A stretch of DNA of 64,000 bases from an uncultured Clostridia bacterium (GCA_934130085.1 CAKOXK010000002.1:62001-126000); one strand, 5' to 3'. Shown: positions 8,642-18,131, counted from the first letter of the stretch. Notes: generated by a model not told the origin, from the letters alone. Program-made: numbers and translations.

Positions 8642-10603
8642 TTACATATCACTGTTTGCATTTTCTTTTACTTCATCTAGTACCGCTTTTATTTCTATAG
8701 CAAATTCTTTTAAGATTACTGTTTTTATTGTAATCTTTTTGTCTTGAACGTAATCTTCAATTATTGTGCAAAGTTTATACATGTTTTGGCTTTCTTCTTT
8801 TATTAATTCTGGTCTTTTCTTTGCTCTTGATAATAGTTTTTCTTTTATTATTACAATGTCTTCATTACTTGCACATGATATTCTTTGGAATGTTTGATAT
8901 GGATCAGAATATTTGAATATTGGTATTTTCATGCATTCTTTATCGAATCTATCATAAAATACTTCCATTTTCATTGGAATGTTTTTGAATATTTCTAATG
9001 CTTGTGTTCTATACATTTTGTCTCTTAATTGTAAATTTAAATCATAAAATCTGTCTAGTATTTCTTTCATGTCATATTGTCCATCTTGTATATAAATATT
9101 TCCTAATTCTTCTTCAGGGTTTGGGCAATATTCCGAGTTTAGAGATGCTATATTAAGTCCGTTTAAGAATAGACTTTTTATAGTATCAACATCATAATCT
9201 ATTAATTTCTTTTGAATGAAATACATGAAATATGCATATAGTTTTACAACATTTACAATTGATATTTTTCCATTCTTTACTGTATTTAGAACATCATCAA
9301 TAACTTTTGGAAATTCATCATCTGATATTTTCCAATACTCTTCTGTAAGAAGTCTTTTGTAGCCAGGAACATTCATTATATCTTCTGTTTTTGTCACATC
9401 TTCCATGTCACATTTAAAAAGTTTCATATCAAGTATTCTTGTTCTTATAAATACTTCAATGAATTTGAAGAATCTGTATTCTGCTTTGAAGTTGTAGTAA
9501 TAGTTGTTATCAAATTCTTTTATATAGAATTGTCTGTTGTCCATAAATACTTTTGATGAAACAACTATTGACTTGTATTCATCATTATTTTTGATGTTTG
9601 ATAATTTATCTTTTGTTATTTTTCCTGCTTTAATTTCAAATGATATTGCAATTGTAAATATAAGCATGGTTTGAAGTGTTCTGTTATTTGTATTTGGATA
9701 TGACTTCATTACAATATCATAAACTCTTTTAAAATCTGCAAGTGCATGTTTTAAAATTCTAAGGTTTCTAGTTCCTGATTTTTCGAATGTTGAAATAATC
9801 AATGCTGTATTTGTTCTTAAAAATCTTATTAATTCAGGGTATTTTTCATACCTCATTAATATTCCATTTATAATATAAGTAAATTCAGGTGCATATTCAA
9901 ATGTTTCACCGATTAGTTTTTCTTTTATTCTTTCATAATCATTTGCCTTATCAAATACATCCTCAATTGTATCTTGAATTTTTTCAACCATTGGCTTTTC
10001 GGATGTTAAAAGCTTATGCTCTTTATCAAGTAAATATGTTGCTATAAATGTTTTCATCTCAACATTGCTACTTTTAAGTTTTGTTGATAATTCTTTTTCA
10101 TTACAAATAATTATTGTTTTAATATGGTCATGTTCTACAAAGTTATTTATATATCCTAAAATATCTATAACATCTACATTTGCTCTTTCAAGATCATCAA
10201 AACAAAGAACTTTATCTTCTGTTGAAAAGAAGTCAGCATAATTTACTCTATCACCATTTTGTGTAACTCCAAATAGGTTGGCCATATCAAGACCAGTTTT
10301 TGCATATTCTGGTATTGTAGTTTGACCGCTTTGTGCCATATATTTTCTAAGGTTTTTGTCCATTAATTGAGTAGTTTCTATAAATATTTTTTTGCTTATT
10401 TCTTCAAGATTAGATATACCATAAAGTGACATGTAAATTGTTGTTAGTTTCTTACCATTTATTTGCATTGACTCTAATTTAGATCTAATTTTATTATTCC
10501 AAAAGTAAGTCTTTCCGCTTCCCCATTCACCATTTATCATTATAGCATAGTCAGTATAATCTGCTCTTATATAATCTAGTATGCTTTCAACTAAATCATC
10601 CAT
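8642..10603 (-). CDS. KAP-family P-loop NTPase
   Basis: 653 residues. Walker A is GEWGSGKT at residues 25-32. Walker B with the family signature is VLCFDDLERAN near residue 132, followed by the ILGYINNFVEHDHIKTIIIC segment and the sensor-like NEKEL. The remaining 450 residues are helical with no recognised domain and no clear membrane segment. KAP NTPases occur as regulators of membrane complexes and in antiphage loci; which role applies here cannot be told. It follows comF by 37 bases, so they may share a transcript. AGGAGG precedes the ATG. Confidence 0.8.
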   Translation of the reverse strand: MDDLVESILDYIRADYTDYAIMINGEWGSGKTYFWNNKIRSKLESMQINGKKLTTIYMSLYGISNLEEISKKIFIETTQLMDKNLRKYMAQSGQTTIPEYAKTGLDMANLFGVTQNGDRVNYADFFSTEDKVLCFDDLERANVDVIDILGYINNFVEHDHIKTIIICNEKELSTKLKSSNVEMKTFIATYLLDKEHKLLTSEKPMVEKIQDTIEDVFDKANDYERIKEKLIGETFEYAPEFTYIINGILMRYEKYPELIRFLRTNTALIISTFEKSGTRNLRILKHALADFKRVYDIVMKSYPNTNNRTLQTMLIFTIAISFEIKAGKITKDKLSNIKNNDEYKSIVVSSKVFMDNRQFYIKEFDNNYYYNFKAEYRFFKFIEVFIRTRILDMKLFKCDMEDVTKTEDIMNVPGYKRLLTEEYWKISDDEFPKVIDDVLNTVKNGKISIVNVVKLYAYFMYFIQKKLIDYDVDTIKSLFLNGLNIASLNSEYCPNPEEELGNIYIQDGQYDMKEILDRFYDLNLQLRDKMYRTQALEIFKNIPMKMEVFYDRFDKECMKIPIFKYSDPYQTFQRISCASNEDIVIIKEKLLSRAKKRPELIKEESQNMYKLCTIIEDYVQDKKITIKTVILKEFAIEIKAVLDEVKENANSDM

Positions 10604-10640
10604 TAAAAGTCCTCCATATTAAGATATTTATTTTATAATT

Positions 10641-11276
10641 CTAAAAATCTCTTGCGATTGTCATTACTCCAACTTGCCTAGCTCCTGCATTAATCAAAAC
10701 TTTTCTACATTCATTAGCAGTAGAACCTGTAGTATATACATCATCAAAAAGTAGTATGTTCTTATTTTTTATTTTCTCGGCATTTTCCACAAAATATACA
10801 CCTTTTATGTTGCTTATTCGTTCATATAGATTGTTTTTGCTCTGAGGTTTTGTGTTTTTTGCTTTTTTTAGGACATCGTTTTCCACACAATCCACAATAC
10901 TATTGTTAATACTTACCTTTTTTACTATTAATTCTGTTTGATTATATCCTCTTTCAAGTAGCCTTTTTCTGTGTAAAGGCACTGGAATAATTATCTCATA
11001 TTTTTTTATAAAGCTTATTGCCATCTGATTTTTCAAAATCATTTGTGCAAAAAAGTCACTTAGATAAGCTTTGTCATTAAACTTATATTTTAATAACAAG
11101 CTTCTTATTTCTCCTTCGTATTTATACATAAAAAATTTATCATTTTTTGTATTATTTTTCAACTCAAATTTTATTAAGTTTTTGTAACAATCTTCACATA
11201 TATATGAACCTATTTTACCACAATATTCGCAGGTTTTTGGGTAGAATAAGTCTAAAACCTTTTCAAGAGTTCTTAT
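10641..11276 (-). CDS. comF: ComF-family phosphoribosyltransferase, apparent AUA start
   Basis: The C-terminal PRTase domain ends with the PRPP motif ILLFDDVYTTGSTAN (about 174-188). The frame stays open upstream of the first TTG (11162) and encodes a ComF zinc finger, TCEYCGK...YICEDCYKNL, with Cys 16, 19, 27 and 30. No ATG, GTG or TTG exists between the in-frame TAA just upstream and that finger. ATA at 11274-11276 lies eight bases after AAGGAG and gives MRTLEKVLDLFYPKTC, a typical ComF start. The alternative is a one-base deletion, since ATG TTA AAA goes out of frame two codons later. ComF acts in competence-related DNA uptake; no other com genes are here. Confidence 0.85.
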   Translation of the reverse strand: MRTLEKVLDLFYPKTCEYCGKIGSYICEDCYKNLIKFELKNNTKNDKFFMYKYEGEIRSLLLKYKFNDKAYLSDFFAQMILKNQMAISFIKKYEIIIPVPLHRKRLLERGYNQTELIVKKVSINNSIVDCVENDVLKKAKNTKPQSKNNLYERISNIKGVYFVENAEKIKNKNILLFDDVYTTGSTANECRKVLINAGARQVGVMTIARDF

Positions 11277-11339
11277 TTTAACATCTCCTTTTTACTATTT
11301 TTTGTTACATTTTTATTATTTCATTTTCTATTCAATTGT

Positions 11340-11480
11340 AAGATTATAAATTTTTTTATGTTTTTCTTTTTTATATTTTTATATTTGCTTCTTATTTTTA
11401 TATTTGCTTTTTATTTTTATATTTGTTTTTTATTTTTACATTTGTTTTTTTATTTTCATGTTTTTATTATTATTTAATAT
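11340..11480. repeat. degenerate AT-rich tandem repeat
   Basis: About six imperfect copies of a 19-21-base unit built on TTTTTATATTTGCTTTTTA lie between comF and recD2, with C/T and A/T substitutions between units. There is no coding sense on either strand. Confidence 0.7.
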
Positions 11481-11506
11481 TATATAATCTTATATTATCT
11501 TATTGT

Positions 11507-13786
11507 TTATTTATTGAATACTTCTTTAATTTTAAAGCTCAATCCAGAGTTTCTTACTTTGCTGTTTACATTGTTTATCATAAAATCTATTGTTGGTTCA
11601 TTACTCATTATTATCAGTTTGTTTTTTGCTCTAGTCATTCCTGTGTATAAAACATTTCTCGTTAGTAACATTTTCGATACTCCAAGAATAGGCATTATAA
11701 CTTCATCAAATTCACTTCCTTGTGACTTATGAACAGTTATTGCATACGAATGTTCTATTTGTTCTAAGTCTTGATATCCATAAACTGCCTTTTTTCCATC
11801 TTCAAATTTTATTAGTATAGTTTCATCTATTTTGTCAATTTCTTCAATTGTACCCATCTCACCATTAAAAATTCCAGAACCATATTCCCTTTTTAATGTA
11901 TTTCTGCTATTTGAATCTTTCATCCACTCTATATCATAGTTATTTTTAGTCTGCATTACTTTATCACCTTCTCTAAAAATAACGTCTCCAAATTTCTTTT
12001 CATTTTTATTTTTGTTTTCTTTGTTATATCGTGCTTGCAAGATTTTATTTAATGTTTTTGTTCCTAACTCTCCTTTTTTGGTTGGAGTTATTACTTGTAC
12101 ATTTTTATTGAATGAATCAACACACATCTCTTGTATTTTTGATACATTATCTTCTGATATGAAATAAAAATCATCTATTGAATTTTTATCATCGTCATCA
12201 GTATTATTTATAAAATTAATACCATCATTTACTTTATGTGCATTAACTATTATTTTACTTTTCGCTGCCTGTCTGAAAATTTTATTTAGCGTAATAAATG
12301 GTATTTTATTTGATTCAATTAAATCTTTTAATACTCTTCCTGGACCGACTGATTGAAGCTGGTCACTATCTCCCACAAGAATCAATTTTGTTCCTTTAAA
12401 TATACCATTTAGTAGATAATTCATTAAAAATAAATCCACCATTGACATCTCATCTATTATAACTATATCTGCATCAATTGGTTCAACATCTATATTTGCA
12501 TTTGGTCTATCATCTACAATTTTACCTATTTCAAGTAAACGATGAAGTGTTTTAGCCTCTTCTCCTGTTGCTTCTGTCATTCTTTTAGCAGCTCTACCAG
12601 TTGGCGCGCAAAGAACAGTTTTCTTTCCAAGTCCTTTGTACATTTCTATTATTGTTTTTATTATTGTTGTTTTTCCAGTACCTGGTCCACCAGTTATAAT
12701 TGTAACATTATTTTCATTAATAATTTTTAAAGCTTCAAATTGCTTTTCAGATAATTCAATATCTGTAGTGTTTTTCAACATTTTTTCAAGATTTAATATG
12801 TGCTTTAAGTTGTCTGAATCCTGTAGGCTTTTTAATTTATTTGCAATATTAATCTCAGCTCTATAGTAATCAATTAAGTATACCCATTTTTGCACTCTCA
12901 TTTCAGTTTTATCATCTATAGTAACCATTTCTTTTCTGTTTTCTGTCATTATTTTCTCTTTTGCTTTTAAATCAATTATTCCATTTGATACATCTTCTTC
13001 TGAAACTCCAAGCAATGTTGCTACATACTGAATTAATGATATTTTTAATACGCATGAATGTCCGTTAAAAGTCGCTAGGTTAAGTGCATGAATTATCCCC
13101 GCTTCAATTCTTCTTAGAGAACTTTTCTCAATTCCAATTGATAGAGCCATTCTATCAACCTGCGAGAAATCACATTTAACTCCAGTTTCTTCAAGTATAT
13201 ATGGATCTTCTTTTATTTTTTCTATTGCATCGCTTCCCAATTTCTTAAATATGTTTTGAGCGCTCTGTGCTCCTATTCCAAACCTCTCAAGAAAGCCAAC
13301 GATTTGCCATAAATTCCAATTTTCAATGAAACTTTCTGAGATTTCTAAGGCCTTCTCTTTAGTTATTCCCTTAATCTCTGCTAATCTTTCTGGTTCATTT
13401 CTTATGATTTGTACAGTGTCTTTTTTGAATTTTTTTACAATCTTTTTTGCCGTAGCAGCACCTACGCCTTTTATTAAGCCATTGCCTAAATATTTTTCTA
13501 GTGCGTCTAGAGTTTCAGGCATAACCTTTTCAAATGAAATTACTTTAAATTGTTCCCCATAATCAGGATGAGTGACAGTATTACCTGTTACTATAAGCAT
13601 ATCTCCTTTATTTACAAATGGTAAATAACCTACAATTGCTACATCAGATTCACTAAAGAAGCCTCTTTTGTCGCTATAATAGCTTTCATTGTTTTCATCA
13701 TTCTCATCTAATTTAATTTTGGCCACAGTATAGCCATTTGAATCATTGCGGTAAATAATAACCTCAACTACGCCTTTTAATTTCAT
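11507..13786 (-). CDS. recD2: RecD2-type 5'-3' DNA helicase
   Basis: 759 residues, the usual RecD2 size. N-terminal OB-like and helix-hairpin-helix regions (LIKGVGAATAKKIVKKF, about 104-120) are followed by SF1B helicase motifs. Walker A is GGPGTGKTT (366-374), Walker B is DIVIIDEMSMVD, motif III is GDSDQLQSVGPG, and motif VI is YAITVHKSQGSEFDE. RecD2 works without RecBC in mismatch repair and fork processing. GGAGTAT precedes the ATG. It follows groEL closely on the same strand but behind a terminator. Confidence 0.95.
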   Translation of the reverse strand: MKLKGVVEVIIYRNDSNGYTVAKIKLDENDENNESYYSDKRGFFSESDVAIVGYLPFVNKGDMLIVTGNTVTHPDYGEQFKVISFEKVMPETLDALEKYLGNGLIKGVGAATAKKIVKKFKKDTVQIIRNEPERLAEIKGITKEKALEISESFIENWNLWQIVGFLERFGIGAQSAQNIFKKLGSDAIEKIKEDPYILEETGVKCDFSQVDRMALSIGIEKSSLRRIEAGIIHALNLATFNGHSCVLKISLIQYVATLLGVSEEDVSNGIIDLKAKEKIMTENRKEMVTIDDKTEMRVQKWVYLIDYYRAEINIANKLKSLQDSDNLKHILNLEKMLKNTTDIELSEKQFEALKIINENNVTIITGGPGTGKTTIIKTIIEMYKGLGKKTVLCAPTGRAAKRMTEATGEEAKTLHRLLEIGKIVDDRPNANIDVEPIDADIVIIDEMSMVDLFLMNYLLNGIFKGTKLILVGDSDQLQSVGPGRVLKDLIESNKIPFITLNKIFRQAAKSKIIVNAHKVNDGINFINNTDDDDKNSIDDFYFISEDNVSKIQEMCVDSFNKNVQVITPTKKGELGTKTLNKILQARYNKENKNKNEKKFGDVIFREGDKVMQTKNNYDIEWMKDSNSRNTLKREYGSGIFNGEMGTIEEIDKIDETILIKFEDGKKAVYGYQDLEQIEHSYAITVHKSQGSEFDEVIMPILGVSKMLLTRNVLYTGMTRAKNKLIIMSNEPTIDFMINNVNSKVRNSGLSFKIKEVFNK

Positions 13787-13799
13787 TAATTATACTCCA

Positions 13800-13838
13800 T
13801 AAAAATAGCACTTTGTATTTTATATCATACAAAGTGCT
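13800..13838 (-). terminator. groESL terminator
   Basis: A 12-bp perfect stem, AGCACTTTGTAT (13807-13818) with ATACAAAGTGCT (13827-13838), is followed on the minus transcript by ATTTTTAT. It lies between groEL and recD2. Confidence 0.8.
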
Positions 13839-13847
13839 TATTGTAAA
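13819..13847 (-). promoter_or_regulatory. candidate recD2 promoter nested in the groESL terminator
   Basis: Minus strand: -35 TTTACA (13842-13847), a 17-base spacer running through the first terminator arm, and -10 TATAAA (13819-13824) in the hairpin loop. It would start transcription in the second arm, about 25 bases upstream of the recD2 ATG. Confidence 0.5.
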
Positions 13848-13917
13848 TAATTGTTTATTTAATATTTGTTTACCTATTTTTTATTTAATATTTATTTGGC
13901 AATATTAAAATTAACTA

Positions 13918-15552
13918 TTAATACATTCCACCCATATCTCCGGCTTCTTGATGTCCTTGGCAACCACACTCTTTCTTCTCAGGAATGTTTGTTACTATGC
14001 TTTCTGTTGTTAATATCATTGAAGCAATTGATTCGGCATTTTGAAGTGCACTTCTTGATACCTTTGTTGGGTCAACTATTCCAGATTTTTTCATATCAAC
14101 ATAAGTTAATGATTTAGCATCAAATCCAACGCCTTTTTTCTCATTCATTACTTTTTCAACAATAACAGCTGGCTCTAATCCTGCATTTACAGCTATCTGC
14201 CTTGCAGGCTCTTCAAGTGCCTTTAGAATAATCTTACCACCAATTTTTTCATCTCCACTTAAAGATTCAACTTCTTTTTCAAGCTCTGGAATTACATTTA
14301 AGTATGCAGTTCCTCCACCGGCAACAATTCCTTCTTCGACTGCTGCCCTTGTTGCAGATAATGCATCTTCGATTCTAAGTTTTCTATCTTTCATTTCGAT
14401 TTCAGTTGCAGCACCTACACCAATAACTGCTACACCTCCAGAAAGTTTTGCAAGTCTCTTCTCTAATTGCTCTTTATCATATTCACTCTTCTCATCAGCA
14501 ATTTGAGCTTTTAGTTGGCCAACTCTATCAGCAATTTGTTGTTTATCTCCGCTTCCTCCGACAATAATTGTTTCATCTTTAGATATTTTAACTTGTTTTG
14601 CTCTACCTAATTGTTCAATTTGAGTATCTTTTAATTCTAGCCCTAAATCAGATGTTATAACTTCACCACCTGTTAAAACTGCTATATCTTGTAACATAGC
14701 TTTTCTCTTATCACCATAACCTGGAGCTTTAACAGCAACTACGTTTAATACACCTCTTAATTTATTTAGAATTAATGTTGATAATGCTTCACCTTCAATA
14801 TCATCACAAATAATTACTAACTTTCCAGACATTTTCATTAAGTTTTCAAGTAATGGCAAAATCTCTTGAATATTTGATATTTTTTTATCAGTAATTAAGA
14901 TATATGGATTATCCATATCAGCAGTCATTTTTTCTGTATCTGTTGCCATATATGGAGAAACATAACCTTTATCAAATTGCATTCCCTCTACAACATTTAA
15001 TTCTGTAGATGAAGTTTTTGATTCTTCAATTGTAATTACACCATTTGTAGAAACCTTTTCCATTGCATCAGCAATTAGATTTCCTACCTCTTCGTTATCA
15101 GCTGAAATACTTGCAACCCTTGCAATGTCATCTTTTCCGTTAACAGCTACACTGTTTTCTTTTAAGATTTCTACAGCCTTTTTTGTTGCTTTATCCATAC
15201 CTCTTTTTATAGCCATTGGATCAGAACCTGCAGCAACATTTTTAACTCCCTCTTTAATCATGCTTTGAGCTAATACTGTTGCAGTTGTTGTTCCATCACC
15301 AGCAACATCATTAGTTTTTTCACTAACTTCTTTAACAATTTGAGCACCCATATTTTCAAATTTATCAGGTAGCTCAATTTCTTTAGCTATTGTAACACCA
15401 TCATTTGTAATAAGTGGTGCACCAAAATTTTTATCAAGTACAACATTTCTTCCCTTAGGTCCTAATGTGACTTTAACTGTATCAGCTAATTTATTAACAC
15501 CATTTAATAATTTTTGTCTTGCATCTTCTCCAAATTTAATATCTTTAGCCAT
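13918..15552 (-). CDS. groEL: chaperonin GroEL (Hsp60)
   Basis: 544 residues, full length, starting MAKDIKFGEDARQKLLNGV. It contains the ATP-binding VTLGPKGRNVVLD and GDGTTTATVLAQ motifs and the AAVEEGIVAGGGTAYL block. The C-terminus, ECGCQGHQEAGDMGGMY, is Cys/His-containing and differs from the usual long GGM repeat. It forms the folding chamber with GroES, encoded 93 bases upstream. Confidence 0.98.
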   Translation of the reverse strand: MAKDIKFGEDARQKLLNGVNKLADTVKVTLGPKGRNVVLDKNFGAPLITNDGVTIAKEIELPDKFENMGAQIVKEVSEKTNDVAGDGTTTATVLAQSMIKEGVKNVAAGSDPMAIKRGMDKATKKAVEILKENSVAVNGKDDIARVASISADNEEVGNLIADAMEKVSTNGVITIEESKTSSTELNVVEGMQFDKGYVSPYMATDTEKMTADMDNPYILITDKKISNIQEILPLLENLMKMSGKLVIICDDIEGEALSTLILNKLRGVLNVVAVKAPGYGDKRKAMLQDIAVLTGGEVITSDLGLELKDTQIEQLGRAKQVKISKDETIIVGGSGDKQQIADRVGQLKAQIADEKSEYDKEQLEKRLAKLSGGVAVIGVGAATEIEMKDRKLRIEDALSATRAAVEEGIVAGGGTAYLNVIPELEKEVESLSGDEKIGGKIILKALEEPARQIAVNAGLEPAVIVEKVMNEKKGVGFDAKSLTYVDMKKSGIVDPTKVSRSALQNAESIASMILTTESIVTNIPEKKECGCQGHQEAGDMGGMY

Positions 15553-15645
15553 TTTAAATTCCTCCTTAAAATTTAATATATTTTCAATCTTTTACGTATT
15601 TACTTTAAAAAAGCTTTTTATAATTTTATCTTGAATTTTTTACTT

Positions 15646-15927
15646 TTATTCAGCTATTGCTAAAATATCACTTTGCTTAACTATGATGTAATCTTCACCT
15701 TCATACTTTATTTCAGTTCCTGCATATTTATTTATTACTACTTTATCACCTTTTTTTACTACCATTTTAACTTGGTTTCCATCAACTTCTCCACCAGGTC
15801 CAACTTCAATTACTTCAGCAATTTGTGGCTTTTCTTTGCTTCCGCTAGAAAGAATAATTCCACTCTTTGTTTTTTCCTCAGCCTCTGTCATTTTTAATAC
15901 TACTCTGTCACTTAATGGTTTTAACAT
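15646..15927 (-). CDS. groES: co-chaperonin GroES
   Basis: 93 residues with LKPLSDRVVLKMTEAEEKTKSG at the start, including the mobile loop, and KVVINKYAGTEIKYEGEDYI at the end. It is the lid of the GroEL chamber. It is first in the groESL operon, behind two CIRCE-like operators, with AAGGAGG upstream of the ATG. Confidence 0.98.
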   Translation of the reverse strand: MLKPLSDRVVLKMTEAEEKTKSGIILSSGSKEKPQIAEVIEVGPGGEVDGNQVKMVVKKGDKVVINKYAGTEIKYEGEDYIIVKQSDILAIAE

Positions 15928-16060
15928 AAACTTTTCCTCCTTAAAATATATAATTATGAATTATAAGTGTAGAAATTATATTTCTTTTTATAAAAGATTA
16001 CTATTCTCTGATGTTATAAAATATATGATGATATATAATTTATCATACATAATATAATAA

Positions 16061-16097
16061 AATTGTTAGCAGTCTTTCATATCGACTGCTAACAATT
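16061..16097. promoter_or_regulatory. CIRCE-like operator 1 (HrcA site)
   Basis: TTAGCAGTC (16066-16074), nine bases, then GACTGCTAA (16084-16092). The symmetry extends to 14 bp per arm. Spacing equals the CIRCE consensus TTAGCACTC-N9-GAGTGCTAA, with one compensated change in each arm. It lies between the groES promoter and gene, where HrcA binds. Confidence 0.85.
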
Positions 16098-16122
16098 TAT
16101 ATCTTTTTTTAGCAATTGTCAA
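16096..16122 (-). promoter_or_regulatory. candidate groESL promoter
   Basis: Minus strand: -35 TTGACA (16117-16122) lies inside the second CIRCE-like repeat. -10 TATAAA (16096-16101) is 15 bases downstream and touches the first repeat. Spacing is short, but the position between two operators fits HrcA repression. Confidence 0.55.
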
Positions 16123-16135
16123 TAGAGATTGCTAA
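16109..16135. promoter_or_regulatory. CIRCE-like operator 2
   Basis: TTAGCAATT (16109-16117), nine bases, GATTGCTAA (16127-16135); eight of nine arm positions pair. It is more diverged from the CIRCE consensus than operator 1, but shares its outer TTAGCA/TGCTAA and its N9 spacer. Confidence 0.65.
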
Positions 16136-16217
16136 TTTTCACAAAATATTCACAATTAAAATTGATTTTAGCTCTTTATTGTATGCATAAGCTAAACTTT
16201 ATATAATTTACGAATAC

Positions 16218-16355
16218 AAGATTGAATATTATATTTTTTTCAATGTCTTGTTTGTTTCAATCTTCGTTAATTAAAAATCAACTGTTAGAAGACTGAAACA
16301 TTTGCGCTTTGCTTGACTCTTGCGCGACATTTCAAATAATATAATATTCAATCTT
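16218..16355. repeat. dispersed palindromic repeat, copy B
   Basis: 138 bp with perfect 15-bp arms, AAGATTGAATATTAT (16218-16232) and its complement (16341-16355). The T-to-G change relative to copy A is matched by a compensating change in the other arm. The internal TGTTTGTTTCAATCTTCGTTA resembles copies C and D with many changes. This is the most diverged copy. Confidence 0.8.
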
Positions 16356-16384
16356 TTTACTAATTTTATAACACTTATTATACT

Positions 16385-17104
16385 TTATAGTTTTATTGCG
16401 CTCTCTAGTGCAATTTTTATCATGTTGTTTAGCGACTTTTCCCTTTCTATTGCAGATATTTCTTGTTTTTTATAATGACTATCCACAACGGTTAGTAAAG
16501 TTGAAGCATTTTTTTTCATATATTTTGCAAGATAAAATAGTGCAAATGATTCCATTTCTGCCGCTGTTATATTTAAATCTTTTGGAAATGATTTTATAAA
16601 TGCATTTAAGTCTTTAACGTAATAGTCAAAAACCTCTGAGCATATTACATTTGCATTTGTAATCTTAATTTTAAGCTCTCTTGCCACTGAATTTATTGTT
16701 TCATTTAAGAAATGGGTTGCATCTGCTATATGACATTCTTTCCCTGTAAGAGAGTATGCAAAATTCCCTTTTGTATAACTCTTCTCCACTAAAATTGTAT
16801 CAAATATATTCAATGAACTGTTATATGCACCACAAGAACCAATTCTTATTATGTTTTCAACTCCATAAAATTTATATAATTCATACGCATAAATTCCAAT
16901 ACTAGGCATTCCCATTCCTGATGGAAATACAGTTATTTCTTTTCCTTTATATTTACCAGTATACGCTGTCATGTTTCTAACATTATTTACAATTCTATAA
17001 TCTGTTAAAAAGTTCTCAGCAATATATTTTGCCCTTAATGGATCACCTGGCATTAAAACCGTTTTTTTAATATCTTTTTCTTTTGCTTCATTATGAGGCG
17101 TCAT
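16385..17104 (-). CDS. deoD: purine nucleoside phosphorylase, DeoD type
   Basis: 239 residues. The PNP/UDP phosphorylase fold shows VLMPGDPLRAKYIAENFL (phosphate loop), FPSGMGMPSIGIYAYEL, IIRIGSCGAY and AAEMESFALFYLA. The last resembles the nucleoside-binding EMEA motif, here EMES. It cleaves purine (deoxy)nucleosides to base and (deoxy)ribose 1-phosphate in the cytoplasm. It lies 35 bases upstream of no other purine gene, and uppP precedes it on the same strand. Confidence 0.93.
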   Translation of the reverse strand: MTPHNEAKEKDIKKTVLMPGDPLRAKYIAENFLTDYRIVNNVRNMTAYTGKYKGKEITVFPSGMGMPSIGIYAYELYKFYGVENIIRIGSCGAYNSSLNIFDTILVEKSYTKGNFAYSLTGKECHIADATHFLNETINSVARELKIKITNANVICSEVFDYYVKDLNAFIKSFPKDLNITAAEMESFALFYLAKYMKKNASTLLTVVDSHYKKQEISAIEREKSLNNMIKIALESAIKL

Positions 17105-17139
17105 GATAAACTCCTTTATTTAAATTTTACGCTTAAATT

Positions 17140-17988
17140 CTACATTACTTTTGCAAATACCAATATTAATACTAGTATTCCAAGAGCAATTCTATACCAA
17201 CCAAATGCTTTAAAATCATGTTTTCTAATGTAGTTCATTAAAAATTTAATCACCAATATTGATACTATAAATGATACAAATGTTGCAACTAATAAAAGTA
17301 TTAATTCACTTGTTGAAAATGCTAACCCATATTTCAAAATTTTTAATAAACTTGCTCCAAGCATTGCCGGAATTGCTAAATAAAATGTATATTCTGCTGC
17401 TACTGATCTAGAGATTCCTATCATTAAAGCACCTATTATTGTCGCACCTGATCTTGATGTTCCTGGAAAAATTGCAGCAATGATTTGAAATAAACCAATT
17501 ATTATGGCATCTTTGTATGTAATTTCTTCAATTGAATTTACTCTAAACTTTTCTTTCTTATTATTTTCAACAATGATAAATGCTATACCAACTAATATAA
17601 GCATAATTGCTATACATGTTGGATTGTAAAAATATGTATCAGCAAAATCATCAATTTTAAACAAAACAATTGCAATCGCTGGAATACATGCAACTAATAT
17701 TTTGCCCCATAGATTTATAATTCCTTTATCAATTTTGATACTTGATCCATTCGAATGTTTCTTTCTTTCAATCTTAAATGGCCAGATATTTTTAAAGTAT
17801 AATACAACAACAGCAAGTATCGCTCCAAGTTGTATAACTACTTCAAAAACATTCCAAAATTCAGGTGATACACCCTTAAAACTCATAAATGAATTTGCAA
17901 GAATTAAATGTCCTGTACTACTTATAGGAAGCCATTCAGTAATTCCTTCGATAATACCAAATACTATCGCTTTTATAATGTTCAACAT
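17140..17988 (-). CDS. uppP: undecaprenyl-diphosphatase UppP (BacA)
   Basis: 282 residues, about eight membrane helices. Signature motifs are GIIEGITEWLPISSTGHLIL near the N-terminus and FPGTSRSGATIIGALMIGIS in the middle. It recycles undecaprenyl pyrophosphate to the monophosphate at the membrane for peptidoglycan synthesis and gives bacitracin tolerance. It ends 35 bases before the deoD start, so they may be co-transcribed. Confidence 0.96.
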   Translation of the reverse strand: MLNIIKAIVFGIIEGITEWLPISSTGHLILANSFMSFKGVSPEFWNVFEVVIQLGAILAVVVLYFKNIWPFKIERKKHSNGSSIKIDKGIINLWGKILVACIPAIAIVLFKIDDFADTYFYNPTCIAIMLILVGIAFIIVENNKKEKFRVNSIEEITYKDAIIIGLFQIIAAIFPGTSRSGATIIGALMIGISRSVAAEYTFYLAIPAMLGASLLKILKYGLAFSTSELILLLVATFVSFIVSILVIKFLMNYIRKHDFKAFGWYRIALGILVLILVFAKVM

Positions 17989-18131
17989 ATATTTTTTCCT
18001 CTTTTCAAATTTTATATTAATATATTACCATTATAAAAATATAATGTAAATAATTTTAATAATAAAATGATATAAATGCTTTTTATAGAATTTATTTTTC
18101 TCATCCAACCTAAAAAATTTCTAACTACATA

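Noticed and set aside
16218..16355. Rho-independent terminator of deoD
   Set aside because: It is a long palindrome belonging to the dispersed repeat family and lies upstream of groESL operators; it might stop transcripts, but repeat identity explains it better.
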